This document shows positions 6,219 to 6,997 of a DNA stretch of 6,997 bases, piece by piece (positions within the stretch are counted from its first letter, which is position 1; each line of letters begins with the position of its first letter). Source of the stretch: an uncultured Aquincola sp. GTDB taxonomy: Bacteria > Pseudomonadota > Gammaproteobacteria > Burkholderiales > Burkholderiaceae. The stretch is taken from contig CAKZXL010000237.1 in the NCBI GenBank assembly GCA_937883885.1, positions 1 through 6,997 on the forward strand, read 5' to 3'. Below the pieces are notes generated by a model. That model did not search any database, was not told the DNA's origin, and worked only from the letters and a program-made list of their open reading frames with translations. The position numbers and the translations under genes were made by a program.

Positions 6219-6997
6219 TCAGCCGTTGTTCTGGTTGTCCAGCTTGGCGCGCAGCAGGGCGCCCAGGCTGGTGGTACCGGCCGATTCACGCTCGCTGGAC
6301 TGCGACAGGCGCTGCATGGCTTCTTGCTGGTCGGCGGAGTCCTTGGCCTTGATCGACAGCTGGATCGAACGCAGCTTGCGGTCGATGTTGATGATCATGG
6401 CGTTGACTTCGTCGCCTTCCTTCAGCACGTTGCGCGCGTCTTCCACGCGGTCGCGGCTGATTTCGGAAGCACGCAGGTAGCCGGTCACGTCGTCGGTCAG
6501 CTGCACTTCGGCGCCACGGGCGTCGACGGTCTTGACCTTGCCGGTGACCAGGGCGCCGCGGTCGTTCAGCGTGGTGTAGGTGGCGAACGGGTCACCGTCC
6601 AGCTGCTTGATGCCCAGCGAGATGCGCTCGCGCTCGACGTCCACGGCCAGCACGATGGCTTCGACTTCCTGGCCCTTCTTGAAGTTGCGCACGGCCGATT
6701 CGCCCGGCTCGTTCCAGGACAGGTCGGACAGGTGCACCAGGCCGTCGATGCCCTGGGCCAGGCCCACGAACACGCCGAAGTCGGTGATCGACTTGACCGG
6801 GCCCTTGACGCGGTCGCCGCGCTTGACGTTGGAAGAGAACTCTTCCCACGGGTTGGCCTTGCACTGCTTCATGCCCAGGCTGATGCGGCGCTTGTCTTCG
6901 TCGATCTCGAGGACCATGACTTCAACTTCGTCGCCCAGCGACACCAGCTTGCTGGGGCTGACGTTCTTGTTGGTCCAGTCCATTTCGGAGACGTGCA
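6219..6997 (-). CDS. rpsA: 30S ribosomal protein S1, C-terminal part (5' end outside the window)
   Basis: S1 binds mRNA on the small ribosomal subunit and helps unfold structured or weakly marked start sites. The frame is open up to the right edge: [12 protein letters not shown] begins at the first complete codon (6995), so the ATG at 6983 is an internal Met, not the start. About 258 codons are present out of the roughly 560 normal for the family. They cover the second half of S1 domain 4, domain 5 ([20 protein letters not shown] through [12 protein letters not shown]) and domain 6 ([20 protein letters not shown] through [11 protein letters not shown]), followed by a polar tail ending in AKLDNQNNG. 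Domain order and sequence closely follow E. coli S1. The ihfB gene follows after 28 bases. Many downstream genes here lack strong Shine-Dalgarno sequences and may depend on S1, which is inference. Confidence 0.97.
   Translation of the reverse strand, partial: HVSEMDWTNKNVSPSKLVSLGDEVEVMVLEIDEDKRRISLGMKQCKANPWEEFSSNVKRGDRVKGPVKSITDFGVFVGLAQGIDGLVHLSDLSWNEPGESAVRNFKKGQEVEAIVLAVDVERERISLGIKQLDGDPFATYTTLNDRGALVTGKVKTVDARGAEVQLTDDVTGYLRASEISRDRVEDARNVLKEGDEVNAMIINIDRKLRSIQLSIKAKDSADQQEAMQRLSQSSERESAGTTSLGALLRAKLDNQNNG

Overview
The window looks like a chromosomal segment of a high-GC betaproteobacterium, most likely of the order Burkholderiales. The basis is the strong G/C preference at third codon positions and the gene order rpsA, ihfB, lapA, lapB followed by heptose genes. 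The genus cannot be fixed by eye. Every supported gene lies on the minus strand, so transcription runs from high to low coordinates. Coding density is very high; the only real gap is about 100 bases, between ihfB and lapA.

Region 1 (6997 to about 5800) holds the 3' part of rpsA (ribosomal protein S1, cut by the window edge) and ihfB (integration host factor beta). A clean Rho-independent terminator follows ihfB. Region 2 (5748 to 4284) holds lapA and lapB, an overlapping pair for a small two-helix membrane protein and a membrane-anchored TPR/rubredoxin-like protein that sets lipopolysaccharide (LPS) synthesis. Region 3 (4270 to 1649) holds gmhA, hldA (rfaE1), hldC (rfaE2) and gmhB. Together they carry sedoheptulose 7-phosphate to ADP-D-glycero-beta-D-manno-heptose. 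Region 4 (1652 to 1) holds a family 9 glycosyltransferase of the heptosyltransferase type and the N-terminal part of a GT-B, GT4-like glycosyltransferase that runs off the left edge.

The genes read as one LPS inner-core module: LapA/LapB at the membrane, four enzymes that make the activated heptose, and transferases that would use it. From gmhA onward, five successive junctions are 4-base start/stop overlaps (ATGA four times, GTGA once), which points to one tightly coupled operon. The final heptose epimerase gene (hldD) is not seen. The window is mostly conserved housekeeping and envelope DNA. I see no mobile element, CRISPR array, tRNA, rRNA or clearly novel system.
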